Shown here piece by piece: positions 50,270 to 59,271 of a DNA stretch of 64,000 nucleotides. Every line of letters begins with the position of its first letter. Position 1 is the stretch's first letter. The stretch comes from Psychrobacter sp. I-STPA6b (GTDB taxonomy: Bacteria; Pseudomonadota; Gammaproteobacteria; Pseudomonadales; Moraxellaceae): NCBI RefSeq assembly GCF_020662265.1, contig NZ_VEWM01000080.1, positions 186,001 through 250,000 of the forward strand, written 5' to 3'. Both the position numbers and the translations under genes were made by a program. The notes beneath the pieces are model-generated. The model saw only the letters and a list, made by a program, of their open reading frames with translations. It made no database searches and was not told the origin of the DNA.

Positions 50270-50818
50270 CTTTTTTTTCATGATAAAGTTTTCTAACTCA
50301 ACACCATGACGTTGTACAATTTGCGAAGTTACCTTTTCAAAACCGTTATGCTCAAATAATGGTACTGCACCTCGTGAAGCATGTACCCAAATGATTTGGC
50401 TTTGAGTTGATTTTGTTTGTTCAGGCTCATAAACGCCTGTTATCATAACCGTCTTAAAGACAGCATCCAATAACTGCTGAGCCACACCTTGACGCTGATA
50501 ATTTGGGTGAACATAGAGACAGTCAATATAACCCTGTCCCCTCACCTGTTCACCCAAATGATTGATATTTGGTAAAAATTCAATAAATGCAATGGGTTGC
50601 TGATGCTTATTTATGGCGACTAAGGGCTGTGTTTGTGCAAATCGTGTGTGCCAAAACTGCTCAACAGACTCTGCTGAAAAAGCAACTTTTCGCCATACCC
50701 GCTTCTGTTTAGCATCATATATCGCATCATCAATTGCCATAATGGCACTATCATAAATGCTTGCCAGTATTGGCGTATCACTGTCTTGATACGCTCTAAT
50801 CTGCACATTGACACTCAT
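50264..50818 (-). CDS. GNAT family N-acetyltransferase
   Basis: The 184-aa protein has the GNAT core: GYIDCLYVHPNYQRQGVAQQ at about residues 87-106, containing the acetyl-CoA pyrophosphate-binding Q/RxxGxA signature, and a C-terminal GAVPLFEHNGFEKV strand. The substrate is not predictable. The last codons (MKKKL then stop) run into a GGGTCT-family repeat end, so the C-terminus may have been reshaped. Confidence 0.88.
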   Translation of the reverse strand: MSVNVQIRAYQDSDTPILASIYDSAIMAIDDAIYDAKQKRVWRKVAFSAESVEQFWHTRFAQTQPLVAINKHQQPIAFIEFLPNINHLGEQVRGQGYIDCLYVHPNYQRQGVAQQLLDAVFKTVMITGVYEPEQTKSTQSQIIWVHASRGAVPLFEHNGFEKVTSQIVQRHGVELENFIMKKKL

Positions 50819-50850
50819 AAATTATCCAGAAATTGCCTAACAATCAGGCA

Positions 50851-51327
50851 TTAACGAGTTTTTTGGCAACCATATAATGGATGTGCGCCTTGTAACCCTG
50901 CATTGGAGTTAATACTAAGCTGGGCAATATTAGGTTGAGCCGTGGCAGTTTGCCAGATTAGCCAATGTCCGTTTTGGACTTGTTGTTGGGTAATATAAGC
51001 CGTACTTTCTGTATTTTGAGACAATACAGACATAGGATAATCTACCTCATTTATTCTTAATGTAGCAGGTGCTGTCGCCTGCTGACGGCTATCATAAAAG
51101 ACACTGATAATTTGCTCCTCACCCTGTGCATTCTGGCACTGATAGCTACTTTCCATCAATCCACCTGTCGGCGGTGTGCCTGCTAAGGGATTTTTAGTCT
51201 GCACACTGGTCGACTGTGTTTCTGTAGAAGAATTTGTTGGAGTGTTTTGGCAACCCACTGCAAAAATAGACACTGCCACAAACGGAAGCGCACGAAATAC
51301 ATGAGTCATTGTCTTACTTACCATCAT
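50851..51327 (-). CDS. MliC-like lipoprotein
   Basis: The 158-aa precursor has a signal peptide and lipobox (FAVGC, near residue 26) followed by a Thr/Ser-rich linker. A C-terminal domain starts YQCQNAQGEEQIISVFY, with LRINEVDYPM, LIWQ and a final YGCQK. The paired cysteines at both ends and the strand pattern resemble MliC-type C-type lysozyme inhibitors and the C-terminal domain of the His-rich lipoprotein at 8996. AGGAG lies just upstream of the start. Lysozyme inhibition is a guess from shape only. Confidence 0.65.
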   Translation of the reverse strand: MMVSKTMTHVFRALPFVAVSIFAVGCQNTPTNSSTETQSTSVQTKNPLAGTPPTGGLMESSYQCQNAQGEEQIISVFYDSRQQATAPATLRINEVDYPMSVLSQNTESTAYITQQQVQNGHWLIWQTATAQPNIAQLSINSNAGLQGAHPLYGCQKTR

Positions 51328-51525
51328 TGTCTCCTAAAAACTAATATAAAAAATTTAAATCCACTATAAAAACTATAGTTAAATTAAGGATTTATTCATT
51401 ATCTATTGTTTTTAGCATCTCTACTTTAGTAAATTGTTTATGACTCTGTTACTGCTTAGTTAGAGATATTACTACGTATATAAAATAGACAGTTTTTGTT
51501 ACGACAGGGGATAAAATAGATATTT

Positions 51526-51750
51526 TTAGCTATTTAACATTGCTTCAACCACAGCATAAATGGCTTGTTTCTGCTTGGCATTTAGCTGGGCTATTTTGTC
51601 AGCTAAGTCTAAAAACTGCTCAGGCTCAGGACTCGGCTCTAATATGGATAAATTTGGCTCATCTTCACCAAAACGTAACCATTGTGGGCTTACCTCTAAC
51701 CAGTGTGCCAATACTTGTAACTTTTCTTGACAATTACTACCGTTAAATAA
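51526..51750 (-). pseudogene. C-terminal remnant of an XRE-type regulator gene
   Basis: A frame of about 74 codons reads NGSNCQEKLQVLAHWLEVSP then QWLRFGEDEP, the end of a Cro/CI-type helix-turn-helix domain plus a C-terminal tail. An in-frame TAG at 51751-51753 and the start of dcd beyond it leave no room for the N-terminal helices. The gene is therefore truncated. Translation from an internal TTG at 51711 would give 61 aa but no DNA-binding domain. Confidence 0.65.
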
Positions 51751-51784
51751 CTATACTCTACCCCTAAGTACCAAACTCTCAACA

Positions 51785-52360
51785 TCAGGTTCTAGGCAAT
51801 GTCACCCCAGTTTGCCCTTGATATTTACCGCCTCTATCACGATAAGATGTTTCGCACACATCATCCGCATCACTTTGGAAAAATAACATCTGTGCCACTC
51901 CCTCGCCTGCATAAATACGGGCTGGCAAATTGGTGGTATTACTAAATTCAAGGGTAACATGCCCTTCCCATTCAGGCTCAAGCGGGGTGACATTAACAAT
52001 AATGCCACAGCGAGCATAGGTCGATTTGCCCAGACAAATGGTCAACACATCACGAGGAATGCGAAAATATTCAACAGTGCGGGCAAGAGCAAACGAGTTA
52101 GGCGGAATGATACATTCATCACCGACAATATCAATAAAGCTTTTATCATCAAAGTTTTTGGGGTCAACGATGGCAGAATGCACATTGGTAAATACTTTAA
52201 ATTCTCTGGCACAGCGCACATCATAGCCATAGCTGGACGTGCCATAGCTGACTAGCTTCTCGCCTGCTTCATTAAAACGTACCTGCCCAGCTTCAAATGG
52301 CTCAATCATGCCATGTTCCTCAGCCATTTTGCGTATCCAGCGGTCAGATTTTATTGACAT
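51785..52360 (-). CDS. dcd: dCTP deaminase
   Basis: Dcd deaminates dCTP to dUTP for thymidylate synthesis. The 191-aa trimeric-fold protein shows [10 protein letters not shown], the catalytic Glu region [17 protein letters not shown], and the C-terminal lid [21 protein letters not shown] precedes the ATG. The downstream end abuts the XRE remnant and the upstream side abuts a MITE. Confidence 0.97.
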   Translation of the reverse strand: MSIKSDRWIRKMAEEHGMIEPFEAGQVRFNEAGEKLVSYGTSSYGYDVRCAREFKVFTNVHSAIVDPKNFDDKSFIDIVGDECIIPPNSFALARTVEYFRIPRDVLTICLGKSTYARCGIIVNVTPLEPEWEGHVTLEFSNTTNLPARIYAGEGVAQMLFFQSDADDVCETSYRDRGGKYQGQTGVTLPRT

Positions 52361-52384
52361 TGGGTTTCCTTAATTTGAATTTAA

Positions 52385-52511
52385 GGTGGTGTTCTAAAAA
52401 GTATGCTACCCCCTCCCTAGCCCTCCCCCAAAGATGGAGGGGACTAGGGGGAGGGCTGAAACAATGGTAATTTATTAAAAATGACCACAGCATACTTTTT
52501 GAAACACTACC
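52385..52511. mobile_element. 127-bp MITE with 8-bp target-site duplication
   Basis: The element starts GGTGGTGTTCTAAAAAGTAT and ends with its inverted counterpart ATACTTTTTGAAACACTACC, about 23 bases per arm with three mismatches. It is flanked by perfect direct repeats GAATTTAA at 52377-52384 and 52512-52519. The centre folds as GCCCTCCCCC against GGGGGAGGGC. No coding capacity is seen. An 8-bp duplication is known for the IS1595 and IS6 families; the parent is not in the window. Confidence 0.85.
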
Positions 52512-52593
52512 GAATTTAAAAAATCACAATAAAAATTTATTGGCCGTGATTATAAGCAATTTTTTTCAGATTTTCATAAAAGTTTGTGCAAAC

Positions 52594-53703
52594 TTACCAC
52601 TTAGCAAAATGGTCTTCTGCCAAGCCTAACACCTTATCTAAGACAATACGTTGCCCTGCGACCTCAATTTCTCCTGAATACAGCCCCAACCATTGCTCAA
52701 AAACACTGGCAATCACGCCAAAATTATCCTTTTTTTCATAAGCTCGAATAGGGGTAAAGGTTAAATCCAAGCGTACATTTGACCAGCCTAAGTTTTGATG
52801 ATAGATATGCCATGTAGTATCTACAGAATTATTAGGTCGAGAAAATAATACAGGCGGTAGATAATAAATCTTGCCATCTAGCCAGCAAGCATTTTCACAA
52901 ACGCCTGTTTCATTGACTCCCATTGCCAAATTTAGAACAAAATGACGTGGTTTTTCTCTTTTATTGTAAGGTAAATAGCAGTTAATACTTGTCCAAAACC
53001 AATTGGTAATATGACGCATATAACCAAGCGTCCAATCCATATTGACTAGGGTATCTGCTGTTAAATCAAGTGATTGCAAGCCATTTTTAGATTTATTGCT
53101 ATTAACTTTATTACTATTACTGCTGTTGTTAATAGTCAGCGTACCTGATTGCAGTTGTAATGGCTCTTTTTGGGTAAATGTCCAACCATATCGCCCTGCT
53201 GGGCTACAAACTGCTAATGGTGATGAATGCCTTTGTAAATAAGCTTTGAGAAAAATTAATTTGCTATTAATCTGTACGTTAATCGCTTGAGCTAAAAATC
53301 GGATTTCTATGCTTAACGTTGAGTGCTGAAAACTAATATCACCTTGATAAGGCGATTTGGTAAACTGGCTATGACGGGTTAACGGCTGTAATCCTTCGAC
53401 ACATTCAAAGGCTTGGCTATCTTCATTAAAAATATAGCAAAAAGCAGTGGTTGCCAGTTTGATAGTCGCCACTGCCACACAAATGCGATAGGGTGGCTGG
53501 CTAAATTGCAAAAAACAAAACTGATTGGCTTTGAGTTTTTTTTGCCATTGGCGAGTGGGTTTTTGTGAGATAAGGTGACTGTGATAATCTAAATAGTTGA
53601 TGGTTTCAACGTGTTTAAATACGCCAAATTGCGGTTGTCCGTCTGTAATGAGGTTATCAATACTGGGTAAATTATCAGGTGAGTTAGGGGCTTGAGTGGT
53701 CAT
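52594..53703 (-). CDS. DUF2804 family protein
   Basis: The 369-aa protein matches the DUF2804 family of unknown function. The diagnostic C-terminal half is visible: FWTSINCYLPYNKR, HFVLNLAMGVNETGVCENAC and FSRPNNSVDTTWHIYH. No signal peptide or membrane span is seen. Its ATG overlaps the mrp stop by one base, so it is probably co-translated with mrp. Confidence 0.85.
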   Translation of the reverse strand: MTTQAPNSPDNLPSIDNLITDGQPQFGVFKHVETINYLDYHSHLISQKPTRQWQKKLKANQFCFLQFSQPPYRICVAVATIKLATTAFCYIFNEDSQAFECVEGLQPLTRHSQFTKSPYQGDISFQHSTLSIEIRFLAQAINVQINSKLIFLKAYLQRHSSPLAVCSPAGRYGWTFTQKEPLQLQSGTLTINNSSNSNKVNSNKSKNGLQSLDLTADTLVNMDWTLGYMRHITNWFWTSINCYLPYNKREKPRHFVLNLAMGVNETGVCENACWLDGKIYYLPPVLFSRPNNSVDTTWHIYHQNLGWSNVRLDLTFTPIRAYEKKDNFGVIASVFEQWLGLYSGEIEVAGQRIVLDKVLGLAEDHFAKW

Positions 53704-54950
53704 TAAAATATCCGTTTACTGTCATGTTCCCGAGCAAATTTAGCAATATTAGCCTCAATATTTCTGCCAATATCAATATAATATTTGGCATAATCGTCCC
53801 CTGCCCCATCATTGGCAATCACGCTAGGCTTGCCATTGTCAGAGTTTTGGCGAATGTCACTGGCAAGCGGCAATTGCCCCAATAATGGCACATGATATTC
53901 TTCACTGATTTGCTCACCACCGCCTGCCCCAAATATCGCCTCACTATGCCCACAATTTGAGCAAATGTGCAATGCCATATTTTCCACCACCCCAAGCACT
54001 GGAATATTAACCTTGCGGAACATCTCAATGCCTTTTTGGGCATCAAGCAAGGCAATATGCTGAGGTGTGGTCACAATCACCGCCCCTGTCACTGGGATAC
54101 GTTGAGCTAAGGTTAGCTGAATATCACCTGTCCCCGGTGGCATATCAATCAGTAAATAATCTAAGTTTGGCCAGTTGGTTTGGTTATATAATTGCATGAG
54201 TGCCCCTGTCGCTTTGGGTCCTCGCCATGCCACAGGTGTATTATCAGTATCAAGCAAACTACCAATAGACAACATCGGCATGCCATAAGCGTCCACAGGG
54301 ACAAACTGCTCATTTTCTAAGGCAGGTTTGACCCCTGCAACCCCAAGCATACTCGGCATACTCGGTCCATAAATATCGGCGTCCAATACCCCTACTCTAT
54401 GCCCCAGTTTTTGTAGAGCCAATGCCAGATTGGCAGTGGTGGTAGATTTACCCACCCCCCCTTTACCTGAGGCAACCACCACAATATGGGTAATACGTGG
54501 GTGAGCAGGTAGGCTTTGCTGTGTTGGTGGTGCTTTAACATTGGGTGTATGAGATGAATTAGTGGTGGCGGGAGTTGAACCCGCGTCCGCATTATGACTG
54601 CCCGCCATTGCGTTCATCGCATTGGTGGTTTTAGGGAGCTTTTGTTGTGACAGTTTATCAGGGTTATTTGCTGGTGGCGGTTGCATGGCGACATTTAAAT
54701 TTACTTCCTCTACACCCATCACATGTAGGCGTTGCCCCAATTCTTGATGAATTTGTTCTGGGTTGGCATCATGGGGTAAGCTTAAATCCAGAGTAACCAC
54801 TGCTCCCTTGATATCCTGCTTACGAACCAACGTTGCCAATGTTGTATTAACAGATACCGTATTAATAGGGAAATCTTGCAATACTTGTTGTAGTTGCTCA
54901 TCACTAATAATGGGAGTTTTTGAATTAAATTTTTTGCCAAAGTTAAACAT
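53703..54950 (-). CDS. mrp: Iron-sulfur cluster carrier protein Mrp/ApbC
   Basis: Mrp is a P-loop ATPase that carries and transfers Fe-S clusters. The 415-aa protein has an N-terminal MIP18/DUF59 domain (residues 1-90), a variable linker, and the deviant Walker A GKGGVGKSTTTANLALAL. DADIYGPSMPSML and the cluster-binding CSNCGH follow. The linker contains SHNADAGSTPATTNSS, encoded by a tRNA T-arm-like sequence (54566-54590). The metG gene, its frequent divergent neighbour, lies 8.5 kb away here. Confidence 0.96.
   Translation of the reverse strand: MFNFGKKFNSKTPIISDEQLQQVLQDFPINTVSVNTTLATLVRKQDIKGAVVTLDLSLPHDANPEQIHQELGQRLHVMGVEEVNLNVAMQPPPANNPDKLSQQKLPKTTNAMNAMAGSHNADAGSTPATTNSSHTPNVKAPPTQQSLPAHPRITHIVVVASGKGGVGKSTTTANLALALQKLGHRVGVLDADIYGPSMPSMLGVAGVKPALENEQFVPVDAYGMPMLSIGSLLDTDNTPVAWRGPKATGALMQLYNQTNWPNLDYLLIDMPPGTGDIQLTLAQRIPVTGAVIVTTPQHIALLDAQKGIEMFRKVNIPVLGVVENMALHICSNCGHSEAIFGAGGGEQISEEYHVPLLGQLPLASDIRQNSDNGKPSVIANDGAGDDYAKYYIDIGRNIEANIAKFAREHDSKRIF
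54566..54590 (-). other. tmRNA/tRNA T-arm-like sequence inside mrp
   Basis: On the minus strand the sequence GGACGCGGGTTCAACTCCCG continuing CC has the form of a T stem (GCGGG/CCCGC) and loop (GTTCAAC). It matches the 3' region of bacterial tmRNA genes as I remember them. It is in frame with mrp and encodes part of DAGSTPAT. No acceptor or anticodon arms are present, so it is not a gene. Confidence 0.6.
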
Positions 54951-55087
54951 AGTTACCCTAATAATCGCCCTAAATAATATCTCGTAAATTGATTACTCTA
55001 ATAGCCAGTTTAACTGACTTTGAATGATAAAAAAACCATAAAACAAACCTTGATATTGGGGCAGCATATTAACGCTACAAGTACATA

Positions 55088-55116
55088 AAAATAGGGGCTA
55101 TTCTCCATAGCCCCTA
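55088..55116 (-). terminator. Terminator of the bdhA operon
   Basis: On the minus strand TAGGGGCTAT pairs with ATAGCCCCTA around a six-base loop and is followed by TTTTTAT. It lies 60 bases after the bdhA stop. Confidence 0.9.
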
Positions 55117-55176
55117 ACATTTGCATTTATTTTATATCTCTTGTCATGTACTCGTGCTTAGCTTAACCGCTTAGCC

Positions 55177-55980
55177 TTAATTCATAAACCAACCATGACT
55201 GGCAACAATTGACTGTCCTGTAAATACATTGGTTGGAAATGCTGCTAAAAATAATGCCAACTGGGCAATGTCATCAACCGTGGTAAACTCTTTATCTACT
55301 GTATTTACCAACATGATATCACTCACAACCTGCTCTTCCGTAATGCCTTTTTCTTTAGCTTGCTCAGGGATTTGCTTTTCTACCAATGGCGTTTTTACAA
55401 ATCCGGGGCAAATCACATGGCTACGCACGTTATGCGCTGCACCCTCTTTGGCAAGCACTCGGCATAGACCAAGCAAACCATGTTTCGCTGTGACATAAGG
55501 GGCTTTATACAAGGAGGCTTCATGTGAATGTACCGACCCCATATAAATCACTGTACCCCCTTTGTTATCTTTATACATGTGCTTTACAGCAGCTTTGGTG
55601 GTCAAAAACGCCCCATCTAAATGGATGGCTAACATTTTTTTCCAGTCAGAGAATGCCATCTCATCAATACGGTTAATAATTTGGATACCTGCATTGGATA
55701 CCAAAATATCAATACCACCAAATTCATCAACCAATTTTTGCACGCCTGCATTTACTGCTTCTTCATTGGTCACATCCATCGCAAGGGCAATCGCTTTGCC
55801 ACCTGCTTGCTTAATTTCATCGACAGTTTTTTGTGCTGCCTCAAGATTAATATCAGCGATACCCACCGCCGCCCCTGCTTTGGCATAGGTCTCTGCAATG
55901 TCTCGTCCAATGCCACTGGCTGAGCCTGTAACCAAAGCGACTTTACCTGTTAAATCATGTTGTAGTTGTGTTGCCATCAT
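55177..55980 (-). CDS. bdhA: 3-hydroxybutyrate dehydrogenase
   Basis: This is a short-chain dehydrogenase that oxidises D-3-hydroxybutyrate to acetoacetate with NAD+. The NAD-binding TGSASGIG, the NAG motif in VSNAGIQ, and the catalytic Ser-Tyr-Lys in [20 protein letters not shown] identify the family and the PHB-dehydrogenase subgroup. AAGGA precedes the ATG at 55980, giving 267 aa. It is the last gene of the atoE-scoA-scoB-bdhA run, which matches its role in feeding acetoacetate to the CoA-transferase. Confidence 0.93.
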   Translation of the reverse strand: MMATQLQHDLTGKVALVTGSASGIGRDIAETYAKAGAAVGIADINLEAAQKTVDEIKQAGGKAIALAMDVTNEEAVNAGVQKLVDEFGGIDILVSNAGIQIINRIDEMAFSDWKKMLAIHLDGAFLTTKAAVKHMYKDNKGGTVIYMGSVHSHEASLYKAPYVTAKHGLLGLCRVLAKEGAAHNVRSHVICPGFVKTPLVEKQIPEQAKEKGITEEQVVSDIMLVNTVDKEFTTVDDIAQLALFLAAFPTNVFTGQSIVASHGWFMN

Positions 55981-56011
55981 TCTTATCCTTATCCAATTAT
56001 CTTGCAATTAT

Positions 56012-56050
56012 TAAAAAAACAACTCCCTCCCTTTATTTAAAAAGAGAGGG
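56012..56050 (-). terminator. Weak terminator or attenuator between scoB and bdhA
   Basis: On the minus strand CCCTCTCTTT pairs with AAAGGGAGGG (one G-T pair) around a six-base loop. A T7 run follows after five bases. It may partly stop transcripts after scoB and lower bdhA expression. Confidence 0.5.
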
Positions 56051-56118
56051 GGTATTATAAGTATCATAAATATCATCAAATTATAAAACACTGATTAAAA
56101 AATACTAACCCTTAACGA

Positions 56119-56748
56119 TTAACGATGCACCGTTACTGGGGTTTTTTCTTGTACTTCTTCAAAGGTAACACCATCAGCAAGCTCAACCAGTTTTAGCCCT
56201 TGCTCAGTCACATCATAAACGGCAAGCTCAGTGATGATACGATTGACCACACCTGTACCTGTTAAAGGTAGTTGGCATTCTGGCAAAATTTTGGGGTCGC
56301 CATGTTTATTGACCTGCTCCATCAATACGATGACTCGCTGCACACCAGCAACCAAGTCCATCGCCCCACCCATACCTTTCACCATCTTTTTGGGTATCAT
56401 CCAGTTCGCAAGGTCGCCTTTTTCAGATACTTCCATTGCACCTAAGATGGCAAGGTTAACATGTCCGCCACGAATCATCGCAAATGAGGTTGAGCTGGAA
56501 AAAAAGCTTGCCCCTTTTTCAGCAGTGACGGTTTGCTTACCCGCATTGATTAAGTCTGCATCAACAGCATCTTCTTCGGGAAATTCACCAATCCCTAATA
56601 AGCCATTTTCTGACTGTAGCCAGACATTAACGCCGTCTGGAATGTGGTTTGCCACCAGTGTGGGTAGTCCGATACCCAGATTGACATAGTAGCCATCTTC
56701 CAGCTCTTTGGCAGCACGCTGTGCCATTTCATCTCTTGTCCACGCCAT
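56119..56748 (-). CDS. scoB: 3-oxoacid CoA-transferase subunit B
   Basis: Subunit B of succinyl-CoA:acetoacetate CoA-transferase activates acetoacetate to acetoacetyl-CoA. The 209-aa protein has [18 protein letters not shown] and the catalytic Glu motif [27 protein letters not shown] marks the C-terminal part. An AAGGAGA site precedes the ATG. scoA lies 66 bases upstream. Confidence 0.95.
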   Translation of the reverse strand: MAWTRDEMAQRAAKELEDGYYVNLGIGLPTLVANHIPDGVNVWLQSENGLLGIGEFPEEDAVDADLINAGKQTVTAEKGASFFSSSTSFAMIRGGHVNLAILGAMEVSEKGDLANWMIPKKMVKGMGGAMDLVAGVQRVIVLMEQVNKHGDPKILPECQLPLTGTGVVNRIITELAVYDVTEQGLKLVELADGVTFEEVQEKTPVTVHR

Positions 56749-56814
56749 GATTACTTCTCCTTGTATGTGTCTATTTCTTCAATAGTTTGATAGCTTGTTT
56801 TTCAAATTGGTTCA

Positions 56815-57519
56815 TTATTTTGCTTTAGTGGTCACTTTTTCGATGCGTTTTTCTGGACTGGCATTTAGAATGACACGTTGCACAAAAATCCCCGGTAGAT
56901 GAATTTCATCAGGGTTTAGATCACCAATTTCGACAATCTCTTCCACTTCAGCAATGGTCACCTTACCTGCCATTGCACAGTCTGGATTAAAGTTACGCGC
57001 GGTTTTGTTAAATATTAGGTTACCTGCTTTATCCGCTTTTTGTGCTTTCACCAGTGCCACATCAGCAGTTAATGAATGCTCTAAAATATAAGTGCGTCCA
57101 TCAAAGTCACGTGTTTCTTTACCTTCTGCAACTTGTGTACCAACACCTGTGGCAGTGTAAAATGCTGGGATACCTGCACCACCTGCACGTAGTTTTTCTG
57201 CCAATGTACCTTGTGGCGTCAGCTCAACTTCTAATTCCCCTGATAAAAACTGGCGTTCAAATTCTTTGTTTTCACCAACATAAGAGGAAATCATTTTTTT
57301 GACTTGGTGTGTCTCTAACAGTAGCCCCAAACCAAAGCCATCCACCCCGGCATTATTACTGATACAGGTTAGGTCTTTAACGCCACTGTCTCGCAAAGCG
57401 CCAATTAAAGCCTCTGGAATACCACACAGTCCAAAGCCACCAATGGCAAGCGTTTGCCCATCAGCAATTACATCATCTAATGCCTGCTTGGCATTGTCAT
57501 ACACTTTTGATTGACTCAT
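56815..57519 (-). CDS. scoA: 3-oxoacid CoA-transferase subunit A
   Basis: Subunit A carries the CoA-binding [13 protein letters not shown] motif near residues 23-35 and the conserved [12 protein letters not shown] and [13 protein letters not shown] segments. The length is 234 aa. AAGGAG lies upstream of the start. Together with scoB it makes the heteromeric enzyme. A 189-base gap to atoE could hold its own promoter. Confidence 0.95.
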   Translation of the reverse strand: MSQSKVYDNAKQALDDVIADGQTLAIGGFGLCGIPEALIGALRDSGVKDLTCISNNAGVDGFGLGLLLETHQVKKMISSYVGENKEFERQFLSGELEVELTPQGTLAEKLRAGGAGIPAFYTATGVGTQVAEGKETRDFDGRTYILEHSLTADVALVKAQKADKAGNLIFNKTARNFNPDCAMAGKVTIAEVEEIVEIGDLNPDEIHLPGIFVQRVILNASPEKRIEKVTTKAK

Positions 57520-57708
57520 ATTACTACTCCTTGTATTGTTTATACTAAAAAGCTATTTTCTCCATTCACTATAGATTACAACTTTTATCTTTATAGTGAA
57601 CACTATTACACTGATACATAATGTATCACATTTTTTTTGTAATTGGCTACTAACCTGATGATTTTAACTTATCGGTTAACTAAAGCTGATAAGGCTTAGG
57701 GCTGGCAA

Positions 57709-59049
57709 TTAAACCACCAACCAAAACACACCCATAATCACTGCTCCAGATACTGCTAACACCATCAAACAATAGCCCATAATCGCACGCGCATCAAGCC
57801 CTGCAATACCAAGTAATGGCAATGCCCAAAACGGCTGTATCATATTGGTCCACGCATCACCCCAAGCGATTGCCATTGCGGTCACTACGGGACTTACCCC
57901 CAGCTCCACACCAGCAGGTATCATCACTGGTCCTTGGACTGCAAACTGACCACCACCAGAGGGAACAAACACATTTACCAGTCCTGCACTTAAAAAGGCA
58001 AATATGGGGAAACTCTCCGCCGAAGCGGAATTGACAAAAAACTGAGTAACTTGTGTACTGATAGAAATGCCATCAGCATTTGCCCCTGTCATGATACCCA
58101 TGATACCGCCGTAAAATGGGAATAACAGCACAATTCCTGTGATACCACTAATTCCAGAGTCCACTGCCCGATAATAACGCTCTAATGTGCCATGAGCGAG
58201 CAAACCAACAAATAAAAATAAACCAATAACGATATTTAAGCCAAGATTAAAACCATTCGTACCAAACTCATTAATATAGTACATCACAGCCAATGCCAAC
58301 AGTACCAAAGCAATGATACGACTGTCATCGAGCTTTTGTGCAGGCGTATTGCGGTCAGGAATGTGGTAGGGTTTTTCTTTAATTAGATTGGGGTCGATGG
58401 TTGTTTGGGTTTTTGGGTGCATAAAGCGATTTAACAGAGGCAAGATAACAATTAACAGCCCAACTATTAATAAGTTATAACCTGCAAATATGGTCTGCGA
58501 TAAAGGCACTGCCTCACTCATCACATTACCAGATAGCGTTGCTAGCGTATCACCACCCGTACTTAAGGTTAAAGGAATTGAGCCTGATAATCCCCCATGC
58601 CAAATCACAAAGCCTGAATAAGCAGATGCCACCAACAAAGGATAATCAACATTAGGCACTTTTTTGGCAAGGGACTTGGCAAATACCGCCCCAATCACCA
58701 AACCAAAGCCCCAATTAATCCAAGCACCCACCAAGCCAACCAATGTAGAAACCATAATAGCGGTGGTAGGTGAGCTGATTTTACTGGCAAGATTATCCAA
58801 AATACGTTGAATAATAGGGGCATTAGCAAGGGCATATCCTGTCACCAATATCAGCGACATCTGCATGGCAAAGCTGTGTAATGACCACAGTCCACTGCCC
58901 CAATGTCCTGCCATCGAAATCACATCCTGCCCTGTCACAGCAAGCCCTGCAATAAAGGCAATGATGGTTAAAATAATAGAAAAAACAAATGGTGAAGGCA
59001 GATAGCGGTTAACCAGTTGCACACTGGCATTGGTGATGGCATGAAGCAT
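57709..59049 (-). CDS. atoE: Short-chain fatty acid transporter AtoE family
   Basis: AtoE-type permeases import short-chain fatty acids such as butyrate or acetoacetate across the inner membrane. The 446-aa product has about a dozen hydrophobic segments and family blocks WGFGLVIGAVFAKSLAKK, FVPSGGGQFAVQGPVMIPAG and AWGDAWTNMIQPFWALPLLG. AAGGAAT precedes the start. It is first in the operon with the CoA-transferase and Bdh genes and is divergent from the GntP-type gene. Confidence 0.92.
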   Translation of the reverse strand: MLHAITNASVQLVNRYLPSPFVFSIILTIIAFIAGLAVTGQDVISMAGHWGSGLWSLHSFAMQMSLILVTGYALANAPIIQRILDNLASKISSPTTAIMVSTLVGLVGAWINWGFGLVIGAVFAKSLAKKVPNVDYPLLVASAYSGFVIWHGGLSGSIPLTLSTGGDTLATLSGNVMSEAVPLSQTIFAGYNLLIVGLLIVILPLLNRFMHPKTQTTIDPNLIKEKPYHIPDRNTPAQKLDDSRIIALVLLALAVMYYINEFGTNGFNLGLNIVIGLFLFVGLLAHGTLERYYRAVDSGISGITGIVLLFPFYGGIMGIMTGANADGISISTQVTQFFVNSASAESFPIFAFLSAGLVNVFVPSGGGQFAVQGPVMIPAGVELGVSPVVTAMAIAWGDAWTNMIQPFWALPLLGIAGLDARAIMGYCLMVLAVSGAVIMGVFWLVV

Positions 59050-59271
59050 GGTTACATTCCTTGTAATATTGATGATGGATAATAAGCTTTTTTCCCATAC
59101 ACAACATATTAACGATTAATATGCAAAAAAATCAATTCGGAAATCTATTTTACTTAATATTAATTTATTGACCATTTAGTCAAGTATCGTCATAATAGAT
59201 AACGTTTATTTACATTTCTTACAATCTGTAACATCAGATTCTCATAGTTGACACCTGTCAAGGAGGACACC

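Noticed and set aside
54540..54640. A complete tRNA or tmRNA gene inside mrp
   Set aside because: Only the T arm is recognisable; no acceptor stem, D arm or anticodon arm flanks it, and the mrp frame is continuous across it.
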